Shown here one piece after another: positions 8,081 through 15,719 of a DNA stretch of 64,000 bases. The number at the start of each line of letters is the position of its first letter. Position 1 is the stretch's first letter. The DNA comes from Paenibacillus sp. FSL H3-0469 (GTDB lineage Bacteria; Bacillota; Bacilli; Paenibacillales; Paenibacillaceae). Where the stretch lies: NCBI RefSeq assembly GCF_038051945.1, contig NZ_CP150302.1, positions 7,068,001-7,132,000 of the forward strand, written 5' to 3'. Both the position numbers and the translations under genes were made by a program. Below the pieces are notes generated by a model. It was not told the DNA's origin. It ran no database searches and worked only from the letters and a program-made list of their open reading frames with translations.

Positions 8081-9147
8081 AGAAAATATTCAAAAGATAT
8101 GTACCGCTGCTGGCGGTTCTGGTGATGGCGGTTATGCTGGCGGCTTGTTCTTCCAACGCAGGTAATGAGAAGGAAGCGGCGGCAACGGCTGCACCTGCAT
8201 CGGCCAGTCCGGCACCGGCGGAGACTGCACCGGCGGCAGCCAAGACGGTATATCCGCTAACCACCCAGAACCACACGAATAACGGGGAAGGCACCGAATG
8301 GACGGCTAAATCGCAGACCTTCGATAAGGCTCCTGAGAAGGTAGTAGCGAATACGCAAGGTGCGGCGGAGCTGCTGATTAAGCTGGGGCTTACCGACAAA
8401 ATGGTCGGAGTAGCGGCTCTCTACGGTGCAGGCGATCCAGCGGTTCAAGAGGAATTCAAGAAGATTCCTGTCATCTCCCAGGACTATGCCAGCAAAGAGC
8501 TGGTTGTAGGCGCAAGTCCAGATCTGGTGATGGGGCGCGGCGGCCTGTTCGCAGATGCGGATTGGGGAGTCGGGACGGTAGGCGGACTCAATGAGCTGGG
8601 CATCAAGACCTTCGTGCAGAGCACCAGTCTGCAAGGGGCAACGCTAGACAGCCTGTACAAGGATATTGAACAGTTAGGCCAGATCTTCGATGTGCAGGAG
8701 AAGGCCACGGCATACATTGCAGAGCTGAAGGAGCGTGCAGCGAAGCTGAAGGAGGGAGCGGCAGCTACTGGTGCCAAGACCTTCGCTTATGTATCTGATG
8801 CAGGCAACGGGGCTATCGCTGTCTATAGCGGGAACGTGGATACTTTTGCGGGAGATGTGCTGGGACTGCTTGGACTGACCAACAGCTATGCCGATGTGAC
8901 CGGTGAGATCAGCAAGGAGCAATTGATCGCGACCAACCCGGATGTCCTGCTGATCTCGGTGTACACAGGCGGTATTGATGCCGACCAGTCGATAAAAGCG
9001 TTCTATGCCGATCCGTCACTACAGAGTCTGAAGGCGATCCAGAACAAAGCGATCTATAAGATTGACTTCAACCAGTTCTGGGGCTACAGCTATTCCATCT
9101 TTGACGGGGCGGAGAAGCTTGCGTCTGAGCTGGCTGCTGCGAAGTAA
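8077..9147 (+). CDS. Iron-siderophore substrate-binding lipoprotein (FecB/FhuD-like)
   Basis: A type III periplasmic-binding-fold protein on the outer face of the membrane that hands substrate to the permease/ATPase encoded divergently. The ATG at 8077 gives a lipoprotein signal (MKKIFKRY, hydrophobic core, LAACSS lipobox). It is followed by an Ala/Pro/Thr-rich tether to about residue 65, then the binding fold starting at FDKAPEKVVANTQGAAELLIKL. An alternative ATG at 8062 adds five residues but has no ribosome site. Fur boxes and a promoter lie directly upstream, and a bidirectional terminator follows. Siderophore use is inferred; heme or cobalamin is less likely given the Fur control. Confidence 0.9.
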   Translation: MKKIFKRYVPLLAVLVMAVMLAACSSNAGNEKEAAATAAPASASPAPAETAPAAAKTVYPLTTQNHTNNGEGTEWTAKSQTFDKAPEKVVANTQGAAELLIKLGLTDKMVGVAALYGAGDPAVQEEFKKIPVISQDYASKELVVGASPDLVMGRGGLFADADWGVGTVGGLNELGIKTFVQSTSLQGATLDSLYKDIEQLGQIFDVQEKATAYIAELKERAAKLKEGAAATGAKTFAYVSDAGNGAIAVYSGNVDTFAGDVLGLLGLTNSYADVTGEISKEQLIATNPDVLLISVYTGGIDADQSIKAFYADPSLQSLKAIQNKAIYKIDFNQFWGYSYSIFDGAEKLASELAAAK

Positions 9148-9177
9148 GCCGAAGCTAGAAGCTAATAGTAGTCTGAT

Positions 9178-9228
9178 AAAAAAGCAGCCTGAACTGTCAC
9201 TCTAACGGGTGACGTCCAGGCTGCTTTT
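9178..9228. terminator. Bidirectional terminator between convergent genes
   Basis: A 12-bp stem AAAAGCAGCCTG/CAGGCTGCTTTT with an inner GTCAC/GTGAC stem. T runs are present on both strands. The hairpin includes the stop codon of the leftward ABC ATPase gene. Confidence 0.85.
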
Positions 9229-10212
9229 GGCATTCTCATAGATATTCATTACGACTTGCTGGATCGGGAGTTCCTTGACGGAAATATCCGAGAAGGCATG
9301 CTTGCGGGAGATGCCTTCAATGAACTCGCTGATTGAAATCCGGGCGGTGTCTACCTCAAGCGTAATCTGGAGGTCGGAGGGGCGTTCCATTACCTTGGTC
9401 CAGTCATTGTCGAAAAGGGTGTCCCGCACAGACTCGTTAAAGGTAAAGCTTACGCGCTTCTTCTCTCCGAGGAACAGCTTCAGCCGCTGCAGCGAGTCAT
9501 CAAACACCTTCTCGCCGTGATTAATGACAATCACCCGGTGGGCTAACTCCTCCACATCCTCCAGATCATGGGTGGTGAGAATGCAGGTCATGTTCTGCTG
9601 CTTGTTCATCTGGCGGATGAATTCGCGGATTTTGAGCTTAGCGATTACATCCAGCCCGATGGTCGGCTCATCCAGGAACAGGATGTCCGGCTGGTGCAGC
9701 ATCGCCATCACGAACTCGCATTTCATGCGTTCGCCTAGCGACAGTACGCGGGTGGGCTTCTCCATCACTCCGGAGATATCCAGCAGCGTTGCCAGCTCTT
9801 CCAGCCGGTTGCTGAAATCCGTGGCTGAGATGCCATAGATCGCTTTGTTCATCTTGAAGCTGTCGATGGGCGGAATATCCCAGATGAGCTGGGATTTCTG
9901 GCCGAAGACCGCTCCGATGGTGCGGACATAATGCTTCCGGTCCCGGGCCGGGGAATAACCGAGTACGTCGATCTCCCCGCTGGTCGGGTAGAGCGCGCCG
10001 CAGAGCATTTTGATCGCAGTGGATTTGCCTGCCCCGTTCGGACCCAGCATCCCGCAGATTTCACCCCGCTCAATGGCGAAGCTAATATCGTTCACAGCCT
10101 GAACAGAGACCGCTTCACGCCGGAAAAAGCTCGCGAAGGTCTGCCCCATGCCTGCGCCCCGCTTATAGGTGGTATAGGACTTCGTTAAATGCTTGACATC
10201 GATCACCGGCAT
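9202..10212 (-). CDS. ABC-2 exporter ATP-binding protein (NatA-like, with C-terminal extension)
   Basis: Last gene of a four-gene overlapping operon. Walker A is GPNGAGKSTAIKMLCG, the atypical signature is SLGERMKCEF, and Walker B is ILFLDEPTIGLD. The roughly 100-residue C-terminal extension is typical of ATPases that pair with DUF990/ABC2_membrane_6-type permeases. The start overlaps the permease stop codon (TGATG). With the two upstream permeases it should form an exporter for a small toxic or antibiotic-like compound. Relatives are described as viologen exporters, but the substrate here is unproven. Confidence 0.88.
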   Translation of the reverse strand: MPVIDVKHLTKSYTTYKRGAGMGQTFASFFRREAVSVQAVNDISFAIERGEICGMLGPNGAGKSTAIKMLCGALYPTSGEIDVLGYSPARDRKHYVRTIGAVFGQKSQLIWDIPPIDSFKMNKAIYGISATDFSNRLEELATLLDISGVMEKPTRVLSLGERMKCEFVMAMLHQPDILFLDEPTIGLDVIAKLKIREFIRQMNKQQNMTCILTTHDLEDVEELAHRVIVINHGEKVFDDSLQRLKLFLGEKKRVSFTFNESVRDTLFDNDWTKVMERPSDLQITLEVDTARISISEFIEGISRKHAFSDISVKELPIQQVVMNIYENAKSSLDVTR

Positions 10213-10994
10213 CAGCCGCCAACCCCCTCATATAATCTGATCATGTGCCGGTATACCCAAATGCCTGCCCAGAGAAAGACAAAGCAAGGCAGAATCGCGA
10301 TAAAATCACCGGCCTGTACCCGGCCGAGCAATGCGGAGGCCGGGAGGTAGCCAACCATCCCCACGGGAATGATCAGCGTAGCTGCCGCCTGCACCGCCTT
10401 CGGGAAGATCGGCAGCGGATATTTGCCGACATGCAGCACACTGTCCGCCAGCTCGGAAATTCGTGAATTGCCGACCCATTTGAAGGACATCGCCGCCATC
10501 ATCAGCGATAATCCGGCGAGTACAGCCGTCCCGGCCAGGAACATTCCAGTGAATTGCAGCCAGGCAAGGGCGGAGATAGCGCCGATATGCATAGCGGAGA
10601 AGATGAATAAGGCAGCCCCGCCAAGGAATAATCCGACACTCTCTACAGAGAAGGTAGTTGCAACAATGTAGAACAGCGGATTCAGCGGCTTGAGCAGAAT
10701 GACCTCGAAGCTTCCCTCACGTACATGCGACATCGTTGTCCATAGCAATCCTCCGAAGACCAGACTGGAGAGACCGCTGGACATGGTGAATATAGATTGA
10801 ATCAACAGTACTTCGTATAAGCTCCAGCCGGGAAAGCTGGTGCCCGCCCGGTAGATTAACAGCGTCACCAGCGGAAACAGAATGTTGCCTATGAGTGTAA
10901 TCAGACTGCTGACGATGAAGTTCATCCGGTAGGCCGAAGCGGTCTGGATAGCAGAGTACATACACTGCTTGTATACATCTACATATTTTTTCAT
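10212..10994 (-). CDS. ABC-2 family permease (ABC2_membrane_6/DUF990-like), second subunit
   Basis: About 260 residues and six membrane helices. It begins MKKYVDVYKQCMYSAIQTASAYRMNF, the usual amphipathic entry helix of this family. The ATG at 10994 has AAAGGAA about 10 bases upstream. An earlier ATG at 11027 overlaps the stop codon of the previous gene (ATGA) and would add eleven residues (MNTRKERNVPV). Either is possible. It pairs with the next upstream permease and the downstream ATPase. Confidence 0.85.
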   Translation of the reverse strand: MKKYVDVYKQCMYSAIQTASAYRMNFIVSSLITLIGNILFPLVTLLIYRAGTSFPGWSLYEVLLIQSIFTMSSGLSSLVFGGLLWTTMSHVREGSFEVILLKPLNPLFYIVATTFSVESVGLFLGGAALFIFSAMHIGAISALAWLQFTGMFLAGTAVLAGLSLMMAAMSFKWVGNSRISELADSVLHVGKYPLPIFPKAVQAAATLIIPVGMVGYLPASALLGRVQAGDFIAILPCFVFLWAGIWVYRHMIRLYEGVGG

Positions 10995-11023
10995 AACAGG
11001 AACGTTCCTTTCCTTCCGTGTAT

Positions 11024-11842
11024 TCATGCGCCGACCGCCGTGAACTGCTTCATTGCCCGGCGGCGGACCCACTCATTACAGCCGAACATTACCAGTACAG
11101 CAGCGGCCTGCATGCCTACAGCTTCGGGAAGGGATAGCTCAAGACCGCCAAGTGAATAATGCCCGGTGAACACCATGGCAGGCATATAAGCAATGTACTG
11201 GAAAGGCAGGAACAGCTGGGTGACCTGTAGCCAGTGCGGGAAGAAATCAAGCGGAATCAGCGCCCCCGAGAAAATACCCGATACCAGCAGGAAGGCGCTG
11301 CGAATCCCGCCGGATTGCACCAGCCAGAAGGAGGTCAGGCCTATTGTATAATTGACATAGAAGTTCATAAGAAAGGCAAGCAGCACAGATACCAGTGTCC
11401 ATGGGAGGCTCGCCGGCCGCATATCGATCCCGAAAATATAGATAAAGATCAGCAGGCAGGGCAGGAACTCAAATAAGAAGCCGAGCATCCGGTGCCCCAG
11501 CTTCTGGAACAAGGCGAAGGAACGGTGATGCACCGGGCGCAGATGGAAGGTGAGGAATTTGCCGGTGCGCACCAGCATCGACAGATTCCAGTCGGCAAAA
11601 TCCATAATCAGATACCCGATCAGCGCCGTTGCCCCGAAATAGCGGATCATTTGCTGGAGATCAAGCCCGCCGAGTGTAGTTTGCCCGCCATAGACGGCGG
11701 TCCAAATGAAATATTGCACCATGAAATAGACAGGTCCGACAATAACAGAGACCAAGGAATGGGTGCGGTAAGCACTCCATTCCTTGTAAGTAACCTCTGC
11801 AACGGCCCGGCAGATGAGCCAGTTATGCTTGAGACGGTTCAT
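11024..11842 (-). CDS. ABC-2 family permease (ABC2_membrane_6/DUF990-like), first subunit
   Basis: A 272-residue membrane protein with six predicted helices (WNLSMLVRTGKFLTFHLRP forms the typical cytoplasmic loop, and PLDFFPHWLQ precedes the last helices). Its ATG overlaps the stop codon of the serine hydrolase gene (TAATG). The C-terminus abuts the next permease. It is likely half of a heterodimeric exporter channel. Confidence 0.87.
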   Translation of the reverse strand: MNRLKHNWLICRAVAEVTYKEWSAYRTHSLVSVIVGPVYFMVQYFIWTAVYGGQTTLGGLDLQQMIRYFGATALIGYLIMDFADWNLSMLVRTGKFLTFHLRPVHHRSFALFQKLGHRMLGFLFEFLPCLLIFIYIFGIDMRPASLPWTLVSVLLAFLMNFYVNYTIGLTSFWLVQSGGIRSAFLLVSGIFSGALIPLDFFPHWLQVTQLFLPFQYIAYMPAMVFTGHYSLGGLELSLPEAVGMQAAAVLVMFGCNEWVRRRAMKQFTAVGA

Positions 11843-13035
11843 TACATCAGTCCTGACCAGATCACATTGGTTACATTGAACAGGGCTTCCGCATACCAGT
11901 TATCATCCGTGAAGGGCACGAACCACACGGCCGTGAGCTGCTCCACCGGATCGATGACCATACAGCAGGCGCCGGCTCCTTCATGAAAATAACTGCCCTC
12001 GGAATACAGAAATGCGGGGCCTTTGCGCATATCCAGGCCAATGCCATAGCTCCGGTCTTTGACATTGTTACCCCAGCAGTAATCAGGTTTGCCATAGAGT
12101 GTGCGGGTGGTGAGCTTCTCTACGGCTTTACGGCCGATAATCCGCGTATCCCCCAAGGTACCCATGCCCAGGAGCATATTGGCGAAGCGGGTGAGGTCCG
12201 CAGTAGTAGAGACCAGTCCCCCGCCTGTGCTGGATACGTTCTTCCACAGCTTCTCTGCTGGAGGTTCTTCCTGCTGTACGCCATGGATCAGGTCATGGAG
12301 CTGCTTTTCTTTATGTTCATTTCTTATGATGAAGCGCTCCGCTAATTCGGGAGTCGGCTCCCACATCGTATCCTTCATGCCGAGCGGCTGCAGGATCTGC
12401 TCCTCTATGTACTGTTCAGCGGAAATACCTGTGACCTTCTTAATGATCTCACCAAGAATACAGAAGCCGAAGGAGCAGTATTGCCATTCCTCACCGGCCG
12501 GTTTGTCGATCCCGCAGCTCAGTGCAGCTGTGATCCAGTCCAGCTCGCCGTCCTCCGGATTGTACTTGTCGAAATATTCGCCAATCAGCTGCCAGTAAGA
12601 CTTGTGATAAGGAATCATGCTGCCCGCACAGTCAGGGAACAGGCCGGAGGTATGGGTCAGCAGGCTGTAGATGTCGATTTTATTGAACGGCTCCACATTA
12701 AACGGTTCCAGAAAAGCGCCAACGGGAAGGTCAAACCGCAGAATACCATCTTCTACGAGCTTGGCTATCGCCACAGAGGTAACCGCCTTGGTGATGGATG
12801 CGATGCGATGAACGGTTGTCGGCAGCAGCGGGTCCGTCCGGTCCTTGCGGTAGGAGAGGGGGCCGATGGCACCGTTCATGAACGTCTTGCCGTACCGGGA
12901 GACGCTGTAAGCGGCGGCCTGGATTTTGTTCTCGTCGATCAATTTCTGAAAGAGGGCATGGAGTACCCCGATTCTTGATGCGTCATAGTGAACCTCTGCC
13001 GGTGAGCAGTCGGTAATGCCGGGAGTGTGCAGCAT
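11842..13035 (-). CDS. Serine hydrolase of the beta-lactamase/PBP4* family (PF00144)
   Basis: A cytoplasmic-looking 397-residue protein with no signal peptide at the chosen ATG (13035), which has AAGGAGG 12 bases upstream. The SxxK motif is present (RIASITKAVTS). The second motif, normally YxN, reads YCS (EEWQYCSFGFCILGE). The C-terminal box is around HEGAGACCMVIDP. This class includes esterases, D-aminopeptidases and penicillin-binding enzymes, so the substrate is open. It is the first gene of an operon with a two-permease ABC exporter, sharing a good promoter upstream. That suggests a combined modify-and-export resistance function (inference). Confidence 0.85.
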   Translation of the reverse strand: MLHTPGITDCSPAEVHYDASRIGVLHALFQKLIDENKIQAAAYSVSRYGKTFMNGAIGPLSYRKDRTDPLLPTTVHRIASITKAVTSVAIAKLVEDGILRFDLPVGAFLEPFNVEPFNKIDIYSLLTHTSGLFPDCAGSMIPYHKSYWQLIGEYFDKYNPEDGELDWITAALSCGIDKPAGEEWQYCSFGFCILGEIIKKVTGISAEQYIEEQILQPLGMKDTMWEPTPELAERFIIRNEHKEKQLHDLIHGVQQEEPPAEKLWKNVSSTGGGLVSTTADLTRFANMLLGMGTLGDTRIIGRKAVEKLTTRTLYGKPDYCWGNNVKDRSYGIGLDMRKGPAFLYSEGSYFHEGAGACCMVIDPVEQLTAVWFVPFTDDNWYAEALFNVTNVIWSGLM

Positions 13036-13089
13036 AAGTAGATGATTCCTCCTTAAAGTTAGTAGATAAATGAAAGCGCCCTCACTTTT

Positions 13090-13119
13090 AGTATATATTC
13101 CATATAGTGGATAGTTCAA
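13090..13119 (-). promoter_or_regulatory. Promoter of the serine hydrolase/ABC exporter operon
   Basis: On the minus strand TTGAAC (13119-13114) and TATACT (13095-13090) with an 18-bp spacer, about 55 bp before the start codon. Confidence 0.7.
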
Positions 13120-13232
13120 TGGGGAGTTTATTTTATAGTCAATTAATCCGGCCAAAAGCAGGGGAGTAGAGGCGCCGCAGAGAAATACACACATATACAT
13201 ATTCACAGAATGGAAGGACAAGGAATGAAGTT

Positions 13233-14540
13233 ATGACAACAAAGCCGTTAACCAAAAGTATTACGTTCATGCAAGCGCTGGCCCTCGTGGTCGGGATGAT
13301 TATCGGATCGGGGATTTTTTTGAAGCCAGGAATTGTGTTGAATCATGCGGGCAGCCCGTGGCTGAGTATTCTGGCCTGGGGTGTTGGAGGGATCATTACC
13401 CTGGCTTCGGCGCTGAGCGTGGCGGAGATTGCGGCCGCCATTCCGAAGTCGGGAGGTCTATATACTTATTTAAGTGAATTGTACGGCGGAGTGTTCGGGT
13501 ATCTGCTCGGCTGGGTGCAGGCGGTCATCTCCTATCCGGCTTCTGTGGCGGCGCTGGCGATTGCTTTTGCTACCTATTCCGGTTACTTCCTGCCGCTGAA
13601 CGCATGGCAGCAGAAGCTGCTTGCGGTGGGCATTCTGGCCTTCATTCTGCTGATGAATGTCATCGCCACGAAGTTCGGCGGGATCATTCAGACGGTGGCT
13701 ACGGTCGGTAAGCTGATTCCGGTAGCGGGCATTGTGGGTGTCGGGCTGTTCTCGGATCTGGCTCCCGGCTTCGGAGGCATTAGCACAGCAGTTGCGGGTG
13801 CGGGCTTCGGGGCAGCGGTGCTCGGCACACTCTGGGCGTATGACGGCTGGATCAGCGTGACCAATATGGCGGGAGAGATCAAGGACCCGGCCAGGACGCT
13901 GCCCAAAGTCATTTCGATCGGTGTTATTTTTGTCATCGCCGTATATGTGCTGTTCAATATAGCGGTGTTCCAGGCGCTGCCCTATGACCAGATTGTGTCA
14001 TCACAGACTCCGGGAGCCGATGCGGCAGAGGCCCTGTTCGGTAGCGGCGGCGGAGCGTTTATTACGGCAGGCATTATCGTCTCTGTGCTGGGGGCGCTAA
14101 ACGGTTATCTCATGACCGCAGCGCGGGTGCCGCAGGCGATGGGGGAGCGGGGACAGCTTCCGTTCTCCCGGGTGCTGAGCAGCATTCATCCGAAGTTTCA
14201 GACACCGGCGAATGCGCTTGTTTTTCAGAGTGTGCTGGCGGTGGTCTACATCTTCTCGGGAACCTTCAATACGCTGACGGATCTGCTCGTGTTCGTGCTC
14301 TGGATCTTCTTCACCATGGGCGTGTTCGGCGTGTTCCTCCTGCGCAGGAAGCTGCAGCCCGTACAAGGCCGCTACCGCGTGCCGCTCTACCCGTTCACCC
14401 CGATTCTTGGCGTAGCAGGGGGGCTCTATATTCTAGCCAGTACAATTATCAGTGACCCGCTGCGCTCGCTTATAGGAATTGGCATCACGCTTGCCGGACT
14501 CCCGGTGTATATGGTGATGATGCGGAAGAATCGCGTGTAA
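13233..14540 (+). CDS. APC-family amino acid permease (SteT/LAT-like exchanger)
   Basis: A 435-residue protein with 12 membrane segments. The family entry motif is MIIGSGIFLKPG in helix 1, AAAIPKSGGLYTYLSELYGG follows helix 2, and GTLWAYDGWISVTNMAGEIK is in the helix 6 region. The closest known type is the bacterial serine/threonine exchanger SteT and the light chains of heteromeric transporters. It stands alone between a divergent hydrolase operon and the tRNA-Lys gene. Substrate specificity is inferred only from family resemblance. Confidence 0.88.
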   Translation: MTTKPLTKSITFMQALALVVGMIIGSGIFLKPGIVLNHAGSPWLSILAWGVGGIITLASALSVAEIAAAIPKSGGLYTYLSELYGGVFGYLLGWVQAVISYPASVAALAIAFATYSGYFLPLNAWQQKLLAVGILAFILLMNVIATKFGGIIQTVATVGKLIPVAGIVGVGLFSDLAPGFGGISTAVAGAGFGAAVLGTLWAYDGWISVTNMAGEIKDPARTLPKVISIGVIFVIAVYVLFNIAVFQALPYDQIVSSQTPGADAAEALFGSGGGAFITAGIIVSVLGALNGYLMTAARVPQAMGERGQLPFSRVLSSIHPKFQTPANALVFQSVLAVVYIFSGTFNTLTDLLVFVLWIFFTMGVFGVFLLRRKLQPVQGRYRVPLYPFTPILGVAGGLYILASTIISDPLRSLIGIGITLAGLPVYMVMMRKNRV

Positions 14541-14583
14541 ACAGCAGTTCATAGCTGAGTGTGAGAAAGTTTTAATAAAACAG

Positions 14584-14613
14584 TTGACAAGCGCCCGTTC
14601 AAAAAAGTATACT
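14584..14613 (+). promoter_or_regulatory. Promoter of tRNA-Lys
   Basis: TTGACA at 14584-14589 and TATACT at 14608-14613, with an 18-bp spacer and an A-rich stretch before the -10 box. It gives a leader of about 65 nt before the mature tRNA. Confidence 0.85.
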
Positions 14614-14685
14614 ATGAAAGTACTTTTGAGCGGACGCAGTCAGCTTAGAGATTATCGTCTAGAGAATCATACATAGACACCATAC

Positions 14686-14758
14686 GGACTCTTAGCTCAG
14701 TTGGTAGAGCAGTAGACTCTTAATCTATTTGTCCAGGGTTCGAGCCCCTGAGAGTCCA
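14686..14758 (+). tRNA. tRNA-Lys (anticodon CTT)
   Basis: A 7-bp acceptor stem GGACTCT/AGAGTCC with discriminator A. The D arm is AGCTCAGTTGGTAGAGC. The anticodon loop CTCTTAA reads AAG codons, and the T arm contains GGTTCGAGCCC. The mature length is 73 nt, with no encoded CCA. It has its own promoter and terminator. Confidence 0.95.
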
Positions 14759-14767
14759 TCCCTTAAG

Positions 14768-14791
14768 AAACGGCAGAAATGCCGTTTTTTT
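14768..14791 (+). terminator. Terminator of tRNA-Lys
   Basis: A perfect AAACGGCA/TGCCGTTT stem with a GAAA tetraloop, continuing into a run of T. Confidence 0.9.
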
Positions 14792-14856
14792 GCTGTCCGG
14801 AGAATTGTATGCGAAAAAGCGAACACATTAGGTAGTGTGGTGAGTAGGTGGCGCGA

Positions 14857-15136
14857 ATGTAATCGGAAAACCGATTACAATGGAGCGTGTGAAGGCGCGT
14901 GGTCCGAATGTAATCGGAAAACCGATTACAATGGGGCGTGTGAAGGTTTGTGGCGCGAATGTAATCGAAAAACCGATCACAGTGGGGCGTGTGAAGGTTT
15001 GTGGCGCGAATGTAATCGAAAAACCGATTACATTGGGTCGTGTGTAGGTGCGTGGCGCTAATGTAATCGAAAAACCGATTACATTGTGGCGTGTGTAGGC
15101 ACGTGGGCCGAATGTACTCGAAAAAGCGGATACATT
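14857..15136. repeat. Hairpin array 2: six 51-bp units with the same palindromic core as array 1
   Basis: Cores start at about 14859, 14910, 14961, 15012, 15063 and 15114, all 51 bp apart. They read ATGTAATCGRAAAACCGATTACA; the last has drifted to AATGTACTCG...CGGATACATT. The roughly 30-bp stretches between cores (for example TGGAGCGTGTGAAGG...) differ from those of array 1 but are similar among themselves. Frames stay open on both strands only because of the 3n period. The array fills the gap between the tRNA terminator and the leftward VOC gene. Confidence 0.9.
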
Positions 15137-15169
15137 ATGCATCCGCAAATTCCGCAAGTAGGCTTACCC

Positions 15170-15537
15170 CTACATATGCTCGGCAAGCTGCACCTCGAAC
15201 CCGTCCGGGTCCAGGATATAGAAGAAGCGCAGGCTGGGATTCGGCGCGATGGGGCCGCGGGCGACCGGAATTCCTTCCTTACTAAGTTCCGCCATAGCTT
15301 CGTCCAGCGATCTAACCTCGAAGCCTACAGACACTCCGCATTCCGGCTTCACCGGCGGGTCACTGCCCTCAATGAGCTCAAGCTTCGGCTGTCCCTCTAT
15401 TCCCAGCATGACGATCTGTTTCCCTCTGCTTTCGAATCTGCGCTCCAGCGGAAGCCCTAGAATTCTGTGATAGAAATCAAGGGAAGCCTCCAGATTGCGT
15501 ACCCTGAGTGTAATCCAATTCATCGTGAGCTCCATCA
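15170..15537 (-). CDS. VOC-superfamily (glyoxalase-like) protein
   Basis: A small single-module vicinal-oxygen-chelate protein of about 122 residues. It shows the paired beta-alpha-beta-beta-beta pattern: WITLRVRNLEASLDFYHRILGLPLERRF, then VGFEVRSLDEAMAELSKEGI and FFYILDPDGFEVQLAEHM. Candidate metal or substrate ligands are the Glu near the end of the C-terminal strand and residues of the first strand. The start at 15537 follows AAAGGATGG; an inner ATG at 15522 is also possible. Members act as lyases, dioxygenases or antibiotic-binding proteins, and the role here is not determinable. Confidence 0.8.
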
Positions 15538-15622
15538 TGATCCATCCTTTACTGTACAATTCAATTGTTGCTAATATTAGCTATCCGCATATTTTAACAT
15601 ATTCGATCAGGAGGTTATAGTG

Positions 15623-15673
15623 ATGAACAAGCCTCCATGCAGCTCATACTGGAACCGGAAACCCCGGATATGA
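15623..15673 (+). CDS. Possible 16-residue leader ORF
   Basis: ATG with an excellent AGGAGGTTATAGTG ribosome site, encoding MNKPPCSSYWNRKPRI and then TGA, 47 bp before the M16C peptidase gene. No homology is claimed. It could be a leader peptide or chance. Confidence 0.3.
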   Translation: MNKPPCSSYWNRKPRI

Positions 15674-15719
15674 TAAGCTCATGGAATCAGGGCAGTCCTG
15701 AACTAAGGAGGGGAAAGAT

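Noticed and set aside
14729-15061. Protein starting inside tRNA-Lys and running through array 2
   Set aside because: It overlaps the tRNA and its terminator and is a by-product of the 51-bp repeat.
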